Assembly (NCBI GenBank): GCA_902706205.1
Contig: CACSKA010000008.1
Span: 101,923 to 165,922, forward strand
Direction: 5' to 3'
Length of the DNA: 64,000 nt
Source: Chryseobacterium sp. 18061
Lineage (GTDB): Bacteria > Pseudomonadota > Gammaproteobacteria > Enterobacterales > Enterobacteriaceae
A program made the position numbers and the translations under genes. The notes under the pieces were generated by a model. It made no database searches, had not been told where the DNA came from, and was given only the letters and a program-made list of their open reading frames with translations. Shown piece by piece: positions 27,217-36,348 of this stretch (position 1 is the stretch's first letter; each line of letters opens with the position of its first letter).

Positions 27217-27240
27217 CCCGACAGCCATGCGGCTATCGGG
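27217..27240. terminator. Bidirectional terminator between fadH and rlmG
   Basis: CCCGACAGCC and GGCTATCGGG pair around an ATGC loop, just after the fadH stop. An A-run precedes it on the plus strand (a T-run for minus-strand rlmG); it plausibly serves both convergent genes. Confidence 0.7.
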
Positions 27241-27257
27241 CTATGGGTGTGTCGCGT

Positions 27258-28394
27258 CTAGCGATTACGCCCTAATTTCACCGCTTTGAGGATCACAAAT
27301 TTCTGATTGGTGGCGACGGTGGTGCAGTTGCCAAAAATCTTCTTCAGTTTATGGAAATAGTCGAGGTGGCGGTTAGCCACAATCACCAGCTCGCCGTTGA
27401 TCTTCAGACAACGACGTGCGTGGTGGAACATTTCCCAGGCGATGTTATCGGTCAGCGCGTGCTGCTGGTGGAACGGCGGGTTGCACAGTATCGCATTGAA
27501 GCGGAACGGCTCAACGCCCGACAGCGCGTTGTTGATCATGAACTCGCAGCGATCCAACGCTTCCGGCATGTTGCTTTCGACGTTCAAACGGCTTGAAGAC
27601 ACCGCCATTGGCGATTCATCGACAAACACGACGTTTGCCAGCGGATTACGCTCCAGCAGACTCAGGCCAATAACGCCGTTACCGCAGCCGAGGTCAACGA
27701 TTTCGCCTTCCAGATCTTTCGGCAAATGCTCCATAAAGAAGCGCGCACCGATGTCCAGCCCAGTACGGGCGAAGACGTTCGCGTGGTTATGAATGGTCCA
27801 GTTGGTGCCTTCCAGCGGCCAGCTAAGTACCTGCGGGACGTCCGCCAGCGCTGGCGCGCTGAAGGTGCAGTTAATCAGACGCGCTTTTTTCCACGCCAGC
27901 GTGGTGGTGGTCGGGCCGAGGATTTTTTCGAACAGCTCCAGCGTGGAGTTGTGTACGTCACGCACCTTCGCGCCGCCGATAATACGAGTTTCCGGCGTCA
28001 CAACCTCACGCAGCGCACGCAGCTGTTGTTCCAGCAGGGCCAGCGTTTTGGGGATTTTAATCAGCACGACGGCCGGAGCCGGCGGGTATTCACCCGTGCT
28101 GTCGCGGAACGTGACGCTGTTTTCAGCGATGTCGTTGTGGCGCAGGTTTTCACGGGTCGCGAGCTCGCTTAAGTACGAGTCGCCGATGCTGTACGGCTGG
28201 TGCGCCGCCAGCGCACAGGCTAGCGCGCCAAAGGTATCGTTAAAGACGAGAACCGGGCCGCTGATGTCGGTGCCGTCCAACTGTTGCAGCAGGTATTCAT
28301 CTGCCGCTTCCCACGCTTGCAGCGGGCTAACGTCGTCCGTTTCCGGGAAACGTTTTAGTGTCAGTGAACGAAAACCGTTGTCTGATTGGCTCAT
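27258..28394 (-). CDS. rlmG: 23S rRNA (guanine-1835-N2)-methyltransferase RlmG
   Basis: Methylates G1835 of 23S rRNA using S-adenosylmethionine. It has 378 residues: a degenerate N-terminal methyltransferase-like domain, then the catalytic class I domain with SAM motif I IVDLGCGNGVIGLSLL (~233-248) and the base-binding NPPFH motif (~310). These match the RsmC/RlmG family at normal length. E. coli has higBA between fadH and rlmG; these are absent here. Confidence 0.96.
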   Translation of the reverse strand: MSQSDNGFRSLTLKRFPETDDVSPLQAWEAADEYLLQQLDGTDISGPVLVFNDTFGALACALAAHQPYSIGDSYLSELATRENLRHNDIAENSVTFRDSTGEYPPAPAVVLIKIPKTLALLEQQLRALREVVTPETRIIGGAKVRDVHNSTLELFEKILGPTTTTLAWKKARLINCTFSAPALADVPQVLSWPLEGTNWTIHNHANVFARTGLDIGARFFMEHLPKDLEGEIVDLGCGNGVIGLSLLERNPLANVVFVDESPMAVSSSRLNVESNMPEALDRCEFMINNALSGVEPFRFNAILCNPPFHQQHALTDNIAWEMFHHARRCLKINGELVIVANRHLDYFHKLKKIFGNCTTVATNQKFVILKAVKLGRNR

Positions 28395-28478
28395 CGGCCC
28401 TCCTGGATGGTAAAATTCGGTGATATCCCCGATTTGGGGGCGTGAGTATACCCCTTTTTTCTACAATTCGAGACAAGC

Positions 28479-28979
28479 ATGAGCGAACTGACGTATTTAA
28501 GCGGTTATCCCGAGCATCTTCTTAGCCAGGTTCGCACCCTTATTGCCGAACAACGTCTCGGCGATGTACTGGAAAAGCGCTATCCCGGCAAGCACGACAT
28601 CACTAACGATAAGGCGTTGTGGGAATTCACGCAAAGCCTGAAAAACCGCTATATGCGCAGCGCACCGCCGATCAATAAAGTGGCGTTCGACAACAAAATT
28701 CATGTGCTGAATAACGCCCTTGGGCTGCACACCGCGATTTCCCGCATTCAGGGCGGCAAGCTCAAAGCCAAAGCGGAAATTCGCGTCGCCACCGTTTTCC
28801 GCCAGTCGCCGGAAGCCTTTTTGCGGATGATCGTGGTCCATGAACTCGCGCATCTGAAAGAAAAAGATCACAATAAAGCGTTCTATCAGCTCTGCTGTCA
28901 TATGGAGCCGCAGTACCACCAACTGGAGTTTGATACCCGCCTGTGGCTGACTCAACTTTCGCTGCCGGGTTCTGCGTAA
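28479..28979 (+). CDS. ygjP: YgjP, SprT-like M48-type hydrolase (UTP pyrophosphatase)
   Basis: A 166-residue protein of the YgjP/SprT-like metallohydrolase fold with the zinc motif HELAH at ~122 followed by a further ligand region HNKAFYQLCCHMEP. The E. coli orthologue has been described as a UTP pyrophosphatase rather than a protease. The fit to E. coli YgjP is end to end. It is monocistronic by spacing, divergent from rlmG, with ygjR 72 bases downstream; ygjQ is missing between them. Confidence 0.92.
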   Translation: MSELTYLSGYPEHLLSQVRTLIAEQRLGDVLEKRYPGKHDITNDKALWEFTQSLKNRYMRSAPPINKVAFDNKIHVLNNALGLHTAISRIQGGKLKAKAEIRVATVFRQSPEAFLRMIVVHELAHLKEKDHNKAFYQLCCHMEPQYHQLEFDTRLWLTQLSLPGSA

Positions 28980-29051
28980 GCGCGCACTGGTTTTGTCATC
29001 ATGGCGTGCTAAAGTGGCAAAAGGCCCCTTTTTCGGAGTACGTCAATTCTC

Positions 29052-30050
29052 ATGATACGTTTCGCAGTCATTGGCACGAACTGGATCACCCGTCAGTTTG
29101 TCGATGCCGCCCATGAAACCGGCAAATACAAACTCACCGCCGTTTATTCCCGCAGTCTCGAGCAGGCCCAGGGCTTCGCCAGCGATTACATGGTTGAACA
29201 TCTCTTTACCTCTCTCGATGAGATGGCGCAAAGCAATGCCATTGATGCGGTGTATATTGCCAGCCCCAACTCCCTGCACTTCGCGCAAACCCAACTGTTT
29301 CTCAGCCACAAAAAGCATGTGATTTGCGAGAAACCGCTGGCGTCGAATATTACGGAAGTGGAAGCGGCTATCGCCCTTGCGCGTGAAAACCAGGTGGTGC
29401 TGTTCGAAGCGTTCAAGACCGCCAGCCTGCCGAATTTCCTGCAACTGCAGCAGTCTCTGAGCAAAGTGGGCAAAGTCCGTAAAGCCTTGATCAACTACTG
29501 CCAGTACTCCTCGCGCTATCAGCGCTATCTCGACGGTGAAAACCCGAATACCTTTAATCCGGCGTTCTCGAACGGCTCGATTATGGATATTGGTTTCTAC
29601 TGCCTCGCGTCGGCCGTTGCCCTGTGGGGCGAACCGCACGGCGTTCACGCCACCGCCACATTGCTGGACAGCGGCGTCGATGCGCACGGCGTGGTAGTGC
29701 TGGATTACGGTGATTTCAGCGTGACCCTGCAACACTCCAAAGTGAGCGATTCGGTACTGCCGAGTGAAATCCAGGGCGAAGAAGGTTCGCTGGTTATCGA
29801 GAAAATTTCCGAGTGCCAGAAAGTCGCCTTTGTGCCGCGCGGCGGCAAGGCGCAGGATCTGACTCAACCGCAGCATATCAATACCATGCTGTACGAAGCA
29901 GAGCTGTTTGCGCGTCTGGTCGAAGAGAATGAAGTGAATCATCCGGGGCTGACGGTGAGCCGTACCACCTCAAAGCTCGCCACCGAAATTCGTCGCCAGA
30001 CTGGCGTCGTGTTCCCGGCAGACGGAGTGAACGAAACACTTCCCGCGTAA
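29052..30050 (+). CDS. ygjR: Gfo/Idh/MocA-family oxidoreductase YgjR
   Basis: A 332-residue NAD(P)-dependent oxidoreductase of unknown substrate. The Rossmann opening is FAVIGTNWITRQFV, and the family EKPLA motif (CEKPLASN, with the catalytic-region lysine) is at ~97-103. It matches E. coli YgjR throughout. The genome context (ygjP upstream, alx downstream) is conserved. A hairpin at 30074-30096 follows. Confidence 0.93.
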   Translation: MIRFAVIGTNWITRQFVDAAHETGKYKLTAVYSRSLEQAQGFASDYMVEHLFTSLDEMAQSNAIDAVYIASPNSLHFAQTQLFLSHKKHVICEKPLASNITEVEAAIALARENQVVLFEAFKTASLPNFLQLQQSLSKVGKVRKALINYCQYSSRYQRYLDGENPNTFNPAFSNGSIMDIGFYCLASAVALWGEPHGVHATATLLDSGVDAHGVVVLDYGDFSVTLQHSKVSDSVLPSEIQGEEGSLVIEKISECQKVAFVPRGGKAQDLTQPQHINTMLYEAELFARLVEENEVNHPGLTVSRTTSKLATEIRRQTGVVFPADGVNETLPA

Positions 30051-30073
30051 AGCTGTGTAAAACAGAGGCTATG

Positions 30074-30096
30074 GGCCATTGACGCCATCAATGGCC
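30074..30096 (+). terminator. Terminator after ygjR
   Basis: GGCCATTGA pairs with TCAATGGCC around a five-base loop, followed by TGTAATATTTT. It separates ygjR from the alx leader. Confidence 0.6.
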
Positions 30097-30115
30097 TGTA
30101 ATATTTTGTCACACG

Positions 30116-30260
30116 CAAAGGGGAGTAACTTGTTTGCCGGTGGATCGTCATGACGATGCGAAAGCATCCGGTTGCCGGGCAACAGAAAAGAAATTTGCTG
30201 TAGATTTCTTTTCTGTTGTAAGTGAGACCTTGCCGAAAGGCGAGGTCCGAGCAAAAAATC
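30116..30260 (+). ncRNA. yybP-ykoY Mn/pH-responsive riboswitch (alx PRE leader)
   Basis: The leader of alx contains the conserved aptamer landmarks: GGGGAGTA near the 5' side, the GATGCGAAAGCATC stem-loop, and GAGACCTTGCCGAAAGGCGAGGTCCGAGC on the 3' side. In E. coli this PRE element activates alx translation at alkaline pH and with Mn2+. It runs into an intrinsic terminator-like hairpin directly ahead of the start codon. Confidence 0.9.
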
Positions 30261-30264
30261 CTGC

Positions 30265-30302
30265 AACGGCTATCGTCTTTTGGACGTTAGCCGTTTTTTT
30301 TT
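30265..30302 (+). terminator. Riboswitch expression-platform terminator
   Basis: AACGGCTA (30265-30272) pairs with TAGCCGTT (30288-30295), followed by a run of Ts. It stands between the aptamer and the alx ribosome site, as in the E. coli alx leader. Confidence 0.85.
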
Positions 30303-30318
30303 GCTTAAAGGAAAGATT

Positions 30319-31287
30319 ATGAATACTGTCGGCACACCTCTGTTGTGGGGCGGATTTGCTGTTGTGGTCGTCATTATGTTGGCGATTGATCTGCTGTTAC
30401 AAGGACGGCGCGGCGTACAAACCATGACCATGAAACAGGCGGCCACCTGGTCGCTGGTGTGGGTCACCCTGTCGCTTCTGTTTAACCTCGCTTTCTGGTG
30501 GTACCTCGCTCAAACCCAAGGGCGTGCGGTTGCTGATCCGCAGGCGATGGCTTTCCTTACCGGTTATTTGATTGAGAAAGCGCTGGCGGTCGATAACGTC
30601 TTCGTCTGGCTGATGCTGTTTAGCTACTTTGCGGTTCCGGCGGCATTGCAGCGTAGAGTGCTGATTTACGGTGTATTGGGCGCAATTGTGCTGCGTACGA
30701 TCATGATCTTCACCGGCAGCTGGCTGATTTCCCAGTTCGAATGGCTGCTGTACGTATTCGGCGCGTTCCTGTTGTTCACCGGTGTGAAAATGGCGCTGGC
30801 GAAGGAAGACGACGCAGGCATTGGCGACAAGCCGTTGGTTCGCTGGATCCGCAGCCATCTGCGCATGACCGATAACATCGAGAACGAACACTTCTTCGTG
30901 CGCAAAAATGGCCTGCTTTACGCTACGCCGCTGCTGCTGGTGCTGATCCTCGTCGAACTGAGTGATGTGATTTTCGCGGTAGACAGCATTCCGGCTATCT
31001 TCGCGGTGACCACTGACCCGTTCATTGTGCTGACGTCGAACCTGTTCGCAATCCTTGGCCTGCGTGCGATGTACTTCCTGCTGGCAGGCGTGGCGGAGCG
31101 CTTCTCGATGCTGAAGTACGGCCTGTCGATTATCCTGGTGTTTATCGGCATCAAGATGCTGCTCATCGACCTCTACCACATCCCAATCGCGATTTCGCTG
31201 GGCGTGGTCTTCGGTATTCTGGTGTTAACGCTGCTGATTAACATGTGGGTCAACCACCAGCACGACAAAAACAGCATCGCAAAATAA
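30319..31287 (+). CDS. alx: Membrane protein Alx (TerC family), Mn-linked
   Basis: A 322-residue TerC-family inner-membrane protein, about nine membrane segments, with conserved acidic residues in the segments (AVDNVFVWLM and ELSDVIFAVDSIPAI) that suit Mn2+ transport. E. coli Alx is alkali- and Mn-induced and is thought to export Mn. The ATG at 30319 follows AAAGGAAAG; a longer frame from 30280 would start inside the terminator and is rejected. Confidence 0.95.
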   Translation: MNTVGTPLLWGGFAVVVVIMLAIDLLLQGRRGVQTMTMKQAATWSLVWVTLSLLFNLAFWWYLAQTQGRAVADPQAMAFLTGYLIEKALAVDNVFVWLMLFSYFAVPAALQRRVLIYGVLGAIVLRTIMIFTGSWLISQFEWLLYVFGAFLLFTGVKMALAKEDDAGIGDKPLVRWIRSHLRMTDNIENEHFFVRKNGLLYATPLLLVLILVELSDVIFAVDSIPAIFAVTTDPFIVLTSNLFAILGLRAMYFLLAGVAERFSMLKYGLSIILVFIGIKMLLIDLYHIPIAISLGVVFGILVLTLLINMWVNHQHDKNSIAK

Positions 31288-31303
31288 GCCCTGAATATGT
31301 CAG

Positions 31304-31332
31304 ACGGCCCGATTTATTCGGGTCGTTTTTTT
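31304..31332 (+). terminator. Terminator after alx
   Basis: ACGGCCCGA pairs with TCGGGTCGT around TTTAT, followed by seven Ts, 17 bases after the alx stop. Confidence 0.85.
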
Positions 31333-31520
31333 GTGGTTTATGTCAATTTAATGTTAAGCAACAGTTAAAAAATCAGATCCACTCGAAATATTCAGCAGGT
31401 TCCCCTTCCACGAAGCCAGAACATCCTTATACTCATCCATGCAAACATTTGTTACATCCTGCTAAATGCGACCAAAGAGTCGCCGGGATGGAACCACATT
31501 ACGACCGAAGGAAAAGTTAA

Positions 31521-32765
31521 ATGACTACGCAACGCCGCTCTGGCTTGCTTCAGCGTCTCGCTGAAGGCAGCCTCGTAAAACAAATTCTGGTGGGTCTGGT
31601 TCTGGGTATTCTGCTGGCCTGGATTTCAAAGCCTGCTGCGGAAGCCGTTGGCCTGTTCGGGACGCTATTCGTCGGCGCTCTGAAAGCCGTGGCCCCGGTG
31701 CTGGTTCTGATGCTGGTTATGGCGTCTATCGCTAACCACCAGCACGGTCAGAAAACCAGTATTCGCCCAATCCTGTTCCTGTATCTGCTGGGTACTTTTG
31801 CCGCCGCGCTGACCGCAGTGCTGTTCAGCTTCGTGTTCCAGTCCACCCTGCACCTGAGCACCGGAGCGGCCAATATCACGCCGCCGTCTGGCATTGTTGA
31901 AGTGCTTCGCGGCCTGCTGATAAGCATGGTGGCCAACCCGATTGACGCGCTGTTGAACGCCAACTACATCGGTATTCTGGTGTGGGCTGTGGGCCTGGGC
32001 TTCGCGCTGCGTCACGGTAATGAGACCACTAAAAACCTTGTTAACGATGTATCCAATGCGGTCACCTTTATGGTGAAAGTGGTGATTCGCTTTGCGCCGA
32101 TCGGGATTTTCGGTCTGGTCGCGTCTACGCTGGCAAGCACTGGCTTCGAAACGCTGTGGGGCTACGCCCATCTGCTGGCCGTGCTGATTGGCTGTATGTT
32201 GCTGGTGGCGCTGGTGATTAACCCGCTGTTGGTGTTCTGGAAGATTCGCCGTAACCCGTATCCGTTGGTACTGATGTGCCTGCGTGAAAGCGGTGTTTAT
32301 GCCTTCTTTACCCGCAGCTCCGCCGCTAACATTCCGGTGAACATGGCGCTGGCTGAAAAGTTGAACCTGGATCGCGATACGTATTCAGTGTCGATTCCGC
32401 TGGGTGCGACCATCAACATGGCAGGCGCGGCGATCACCATCACCGTGCTGACGCTGGCGGCGGTAAATACGCTGGGGATTCCGGTTGACCTGCCAACGGC
32501 GTTTCTGCTGAGTGTGGTTGCGGCCCTGTGTGCCTGTGGCGCGTCGGGTGTGGCGGGGGGTTCTCTGCTGTTGATCCCATTGGCGTGCAACATGTTCGGC
32601 ATCCCGAACGATGTGGCGATGCAGGTTGTTGCCGTCGGCTTTATCATCGGCGTACTGCAGGATTCCTGCGAAACTGCGCTGAACTCTTCCACCGACGTGC
32701 TGTTCACCGCCGCGGCCTGCATGGCCGATGACGAACGTCTGGCGAAAGACGCCCTGCGCGGTTAA
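31521..32765 (+). CDS. sstT: Serine/threonine:Na+ symporter SstT
   Basis: Takes up L-serine and L-threonine with Na+. It has 414 residues and is a DAACS (glutamate transporter fold) member, with re-entrant serine-rich loop TRSSAANIPVN and the NMAGAAITI cation-site motif in segment 7, plus CGASGVAGGSLLL. The leader (31333-31520) has no gene; in E. coli the mRNA is repressed by GcvB. AAGGA lies nine bases before the ATG. Confidence 0.97.
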   Translation: MTTQRRSGLLQRLAEGSLVKQILVGLVLGILLAWISKPAAEAVGLFGTLFVGALKAVAPVLVLMLVMASIANHQHGQKTSIRPILFLYLLGTFAAALTAVLFSFVFQSTLHLSTGAANITPPSGIVEVLRGLLISMVANPIDALLNANYIGILVWAVGLGFALRHGNETTKNLVNDVSNAVTFMVKVVIRFAPIGIFGLVASTLASTGFETLWGYAHLLAVLIGCMLLVALVINPLLVFWKIRRNPYPLVLMCLRESGVYAFFTRSSAANIPVNMALAEKLNLDRDTYSVSIPLGATINMAGAAITITVLTLAAVNTLGIPVDLPTAFLLSVVAALCACGASGVAGGSLLLIPLACNMFGIPNDVAMQVVAVGFIIGVLQDSCETALNSSTDVLFTAAACMADDERLAKDALRG

Positions 32766-32779
32766 CCCTCTGCTATGCC

Positions 32780-32810
32780 AGCCCTTCTGCTAACGAGTAG
32801 AAGGGCTTTC
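32780..32810. terminator. Bidirectional terminator, sstT / ygjV
   Basis: AGCCCTTCT pairs with AGAAGGGCT around TGCTAACGAGT-type loop and is followed by TTCTTCC. It lies between the converging ends of sstT and ygjV, overlapping the last codons of ygjV. Confidence 0.7.
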
Positions 32811-33356
32811 TTCCTGCACTTCATTTTGTAATTTAGTTTCCACTTTAAACGGGTCAATTCCGCGTTTCTGCATTCGCCAGAAGCGGACGATGTTCAGGCC
32901 GTTCATAACCAGAAAACTCCCCTCAATCAACGTGCCGCCGATCGAACCGAGCCAGAAGTTATGCGCCACCCAGCAGGCCGTTGAACACCAGATGATGCAG
33001 CGCATCGCCAGGCCCTGACAGCGAAACAGCGCCCAAGTACTGACCAGCGTACCGGCGACGGGCAGCAGTTCCATTGGATGATGAAATTTAGCCAGACCAA
33101 TCCCGGCGGTCAGCACGATGAACAGCGTCATGACCCACAGGCTGCGGGTGCGCAGGGTGATAAGCGTTCGGATGGCGTTAAGCATGGCGCTGGAGCCCGC
33201 CGGAAACGCGCCCATCAGGAAGAAATGCACACCGATAATGGCGCTGTAGACGGAAAGCTGCTTTTTGAATCGGCGTTCATCGCGGTTAATAAACGTCGTG
33301 ATACCTACCAGAAAGGCGATGACTCCAACGCCCTGGGCTAGCCAATACGCGGTCAT
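32790..33356 (-). CDS. ygjV: Inner membrane protein YgjV
   Basis: A 188-residue protein with about six hydrophobic segments, of the YgjV/imm-like membrane family without known function. It matches E. coli YgjV closely from MTAYWLAQGVGVIAFL to KRGIDPFKVE; the C-terminal tail differs. The ATG at 33356 is preceded by AAAGGA; an earlier in-frame start adds only seven residues. Convergent with sstT. Confidence 0.93.
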   Translation of the reverse strand: MTAYWLAQGVGVIAFLVGITTFINRDERRFKKQLSVYSAIIGVHFFLMGAFPAGSSAMLNAIRTLITLRTRSLWVMTLFIVLTAGIGLAKFHHPMELLPVAGTLVSTWALFRCQGLAMRCIIWCSTACWVAHNFWLGSIGGTLIEGSFLVMNGLNIVRFWRMQKRGIDPFKVETKLQNEVQEESPSTR

Positions 33357-33385
33357 GGTAAATCCTTTGGATGACACAGAAAAAG

Positions 33386-33420
33386 AAACGGCGCCTCATT
33401 TATGAAACGCCGTTTTATTT
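33386..33420 (-). terminator. Terminator near uxaA 3' end
   Basis: AAACGGCG and CGCCGTTT pair around a loop, ten bases beyond the uxaA stop, with a T-rich side on the plus strand and an A/T-rich side on the minus strand. It ends the uxaCA transcript and precedes ygjV. Confidence 0.6.
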
Positions 33421-33429
33421 TAGCGAGGA

Positions 33430-34917
33430 TTAGAGCGTGACGCCAGACTTAAAGATAGCCAGTTCACGGAAATCATTCTTTTCATTACAGGTCTGCTTGC
33501 CGTTGGCGAATTCCACGATGGTATCGACAAACTCAGTCAGCACGTCCGGCATCGCTTTGCCGTGGATTAGCTGTCCGGCATCGAAGTCGATCCAGTGCTT
33601 TTTCTTCGCCGCCAGCTCGCTGTTGGTGGCGATTTTCACCGTCGGCACAAAACCGCCGTACGGCGTTCCGCGCCCGGTGCTGAACAGCACCATGTGACAG
33701 CCTGACCCGGCTAATGCACTGGTCGCGACCGCATCGTTACCTGGGGCACTCAGCAGATTCAGACCGTGGGTTTTCAGGCGCTCACCGTAACGCAGCACGT
33801 CAACCACCTGGCTGGAACCGGCTTTCTGCGTGCAGCCCAGCGATTTTTCTTCCAGCGTCGTTATCCCGCCCGCTTTGTTGCCTGGCGATGGGTTTTCGTA
33901 AATGGGCTGGTTGTGCGCGATGAAGTACTGTTTGAAATCGTTGACCATGGTGACGGTCTTTTCAAACGTGGCTTCATCGCGGCAGTGGCTCATCAGGATC
34001 TGTTCGGCGCCGAACATTTCCGGCACTTCGGTCAGAACGGTGGTGCCGCCGTTGCCAATCACATAATCAGAGAAACGCCCCAGCATTGGGTTGGCGGTAA
34101 TGCCAGAAAGGCCATCAGAACCGCCGCATTCAAGTCCAAACTTCAGCTCACTGAGTTTGCCCGGTTCACGTTTGTCGTGACGCATGACGTCGTAAAGCTG
34201 ATGCAGTTCTTCAAGGCCCGCTTCCACTTCGTCGTCCTGCTTCTGGCAGATCATGAAGTGCACGCGGTCGGCGTCAAATTCACCCAGCGTTTCACGGAAC
34301 GCATCGACCTGGTTGTTCTCACAACCGAGGCCAATCACCAGCACCGCCCCGGCATTCGGATGACGTACCATGTTTTGCAGCATGGTGCGGGTGTTGATGT
34401 GATCGTCGCCCAGCTGCGAACAACCGTAGGTGTGGCTGAACAGGAACACACCGTCAGTGCCTTCGGCATCGTTAGTCTCTTTCAGAAAACGATTCTGAAT
34501 TTGACGCGCGATACCGTTGACGCAGCCCACGGTCGGCAGGATCCACAGCTCGTTGCGAACGCCAACTTCACCATTCGCACGACGATAAACCTGCACGTCG
34601 CGATCGCCTGCCTGGCTCAGTTCCGCCTGAAGGTCTGGTTGATAGCTGTACTCGTCCAAATCACTGAGATTGGTCCGCGTATTGTGGGAATGAATGTATT
34701 CCCCTGGCGCAATGTCCGTAAGCGCATGACCAATCGGCAATCCATATTTGACGACGTTTTCACCCTTCGCAATCGCGAACAGAGCAAACTTATGCCCGCG
34801 CAAAATGTCGGACTGCAGAAGTACCGTCTGACCTTCCACGGTCACTTCCTGCCCCGCGGCCATATCAGCCAGCGCGACGACTACATTGTCCAGCGAATGG
34901 ATTTTGATGTATTGCAT
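33430..34917 (-). CDS. uxaA: Altronate dehydratase UxaA
   Basis: Dehydrates D-altronate to 2-keto-3-deoxygluconate in galacturonate breakdown. It has 495 residues: an N-terminal SAF domain (~1-90) and the UxaA/GarD catalytic region with conserved Cys/Gly blocks (GCSQLGDDH, GLGCENN, LECGGSDGLSG, STGRGTPYGG). The ATG at 34917 lies nine bases after GAGG and gives the same length as the E. coli protein; a TTG three codons upstream is an alternative. Second gene of uxaCA, 18 bases after uxaC. Confidence 0.96.
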   Translation of the reverse strand: MQYIKIHSLDNVVVALADMAAGQEVTVEGQTVLLQSDILRGHKFALFAIAKGENVVKYGLPIGHALTDIAPGEYIHSHNTRTNLSDLDEYSYQPDLQAELSQAGDRDVQVYRRANGEVGVRNELWILPTVGCVNGIARQIQNRFLKETNDAEGTDGVFLFSHTYGCSQLGDDHINTRTMLQNMVRHPNAGAVLVIGLGCENNQVDAFRETLGEFDADRVHFMICQKQDDEVEAGLEELHQLYDVMRHDKREPGKLSELKFGLECGGSDGLSGITANPMLGRFSDYVIGNGGTTVLTEVPEMFGAEQILMSHCRDEATFEKTVTMVNDFKQYFIAHNQPIYENPSPGNKAGGITTLEEKSLGCTQKAGSSQVVDVLRYGERLKTHGLNLLSAPGNDAVATSALAGSGCHMVLFSTGRGTPYGGFVPTVKIATNSELAAKKKHWIDFDAGQLIHGKAMPDVLTEFVDTIVEFANGKQTCNEKNDFRELAIFKSGVTL

Positions 34918-34935
34918 ATCAACCAACCTCGGGCA

Positions 34936-36348
34936 TTAGTTCAGTTCAATGGCGAAGTAATCACGCGCATTGTTAAAGCAGATATTTCTCACCATCTCGC
35001 CCAGCAGCTGAATATCCGCCGGTGCTTCGCCCGCAGCCACCCAACGACCCATCATCTGGCACAGGATGCGACGGAAGTATTCATGGCGGGTATAGGACAG
35101 GAAGCTGCGGCTATCGGTCAGCATGCCGACAAAGCGGCTCAGCAGGCCGAGCTGTGCCAACTGGGTCATTTGACGTTCCATGCCGTCTTTCTGATCGTTG
35201 AACCACCAGCCGGAACCGAACTGCATTTTGCCCGGCATCCCTTCGCCCTGGAAGTTACCGATCATGGTGCCGAGCACTTCGTTATCGCGTGGGTTCAGGC
35301 AATAGAGAATGGTTTTTGGCAGCAGGTTTTCTTCGTTCTGCTTGCTCAGCAATTTTGACAGTTCTTCCGCCAGCGGACGGTCGTTGATGGAGTCGAAGCC
35401 CACATCCGCGCCCAGCAGTTTGAACTGACGCTGGTTATTATTGCGCAGCGCACCGATGTGGTACTGCTGCACCCAGCTGCGACGCGCATATTCGCCACCA
35501 AGCCAGACCAGCACTGCGGTTTTGAACTGTGCAACTTCGTGTTCGCTCAGCGTTTCACCGGACAGGCGACGCGCCAGAATAGCGTCGAGCTCAGCGTCGG
35601 TGGCGTCAGCAAACAGCACGACGTCCAGCGCGTGATCCGACACTTTACAGCCGTGAGCGGCAAAGTGATCCAGACGACGGCTCAGCGCCGTTTGCAGATC
35701 GCTGAAGCGACGGATGTCGATATCAGACACTTCACCCAGCTTCGCCATGTAATCGTTGAACGTCGCCTGTTCGATGTTGAAGGCTTTATCCGGGCGCCAG
35801 CTCGGCAGCACTTTGACGTCGAAAGAGGTGTCTTTCGCCACGATGGCGTGATGTTCCAGCGAATCAATCGGATCGTCGGTAGTGCCGACCATCTTCACAT
35901 TCATCTGTTTCATGATCCCACGGGCAGAGAACTGATCCTGTGCCAGCAGATCGTTGCACTGGTTCCAGATCTCATCGGCGGTGTTTGGCGACAGCAGTTT
36001 GCCAGTAATACCGAACGGACGACGCAGCTCGAGGTGCGTCCAGTGATACAGCGGATTACCGATGGTGTGCGGCACGGTGGCGGCCCATGCATCAAATTTT
36101 TCACGGTCAGAAGCGTCACCGGTACACAGACGTTCAGCCACGCCATTGGTGCGCATCGCGCGCCATTTGTAGTGATCGCCTTTCAGCCAGATGTCATACA
36201 GATTTTTGAAACGGTAATTTTCGGCAACCTGCTGCGGAGGAAGGTGGCAGTGGTAGTCGAAAATCGGCTGGTCTTTGGCGTAGTCATGGTACAGACGGCG
36301 GGCAAATTCGGTGTCGAGCAGGAAATCTTCGGTCATAAACGGAGTCAT
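34936..36348 (-). CDS. uxaC: Uronate isomerase UxaC
   Basis: Converts D-glucuronate to fructuronate and D-galacturonate to tagaturonate. A 470-residue amidohydrolase-superfamily protein with N-terminal metal motif HCHLPP (~33-38) and the LTDSRSFLSYTRHEYFRR signature near the C-terminus, near identical to the E. coli protein. First gene of uxaCA, divergent from exuT, controlled in E. coli by ExuR and CRP from the shared intergenic region. Confidence 0.97.
   Translation of the reverse strand: MTPFMTEDFLLDTEFARRLYHDYAKDQPIFDYHCHLPPQQVAENYRFKNLYDIWLKGDHYKWRAMRTNGVAERLCTGDASDREKFDAWAATVPHTIGNPLYHWTHLELRRPFGITGKLLSPNTADEIWNQCNDLLAQDQFSARGIMKQMNVKMVGTTDDPIDSLEHHAIVAKDTSFDVKVLPSWRPDKAFNIEQATFNDYMAKLGEVSDIDIRRFSDLQTALSRRLDHFAAHGCKVSDHALDVVLFADATDAELDAILARRLSGETLSEHEVAQFKTAVLVWLGGEYARRSWVQQYHIGALRNNNQRQFKLLGADVGFDSINDRPLAEELSKLLSKQNEENLLPKTILYCLNPRDNEVLGTMIGNFQGEGMPGKMQFGSGWWFNDQKDGMERQMTQLAQLGLLSRFVGMLTDSRSFLSYTRHEYFRRILCQMMGRWVAAGEAPADIQLLGEMVRNICFNNARDYFAIELN

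Noticed and set aside
29043..29942. A 299-codon open frame opposite ygjR
   Set aside because: Antisense shadow of a conserved gene.
30397..31179. A 260-codon open frame opposite alx
   Set aside because: Translation is a low-complexity His/Gln/Arg-rich sequence mirroring a membrane protein gene.
33766..35358. A 530-codon open frame on the plus strand opposite uxaA and uxaC
   Set aside because: It is wholly antisense to two clearly conserved genes and arises from their GC-rich third codon positions; its translation has no family character.
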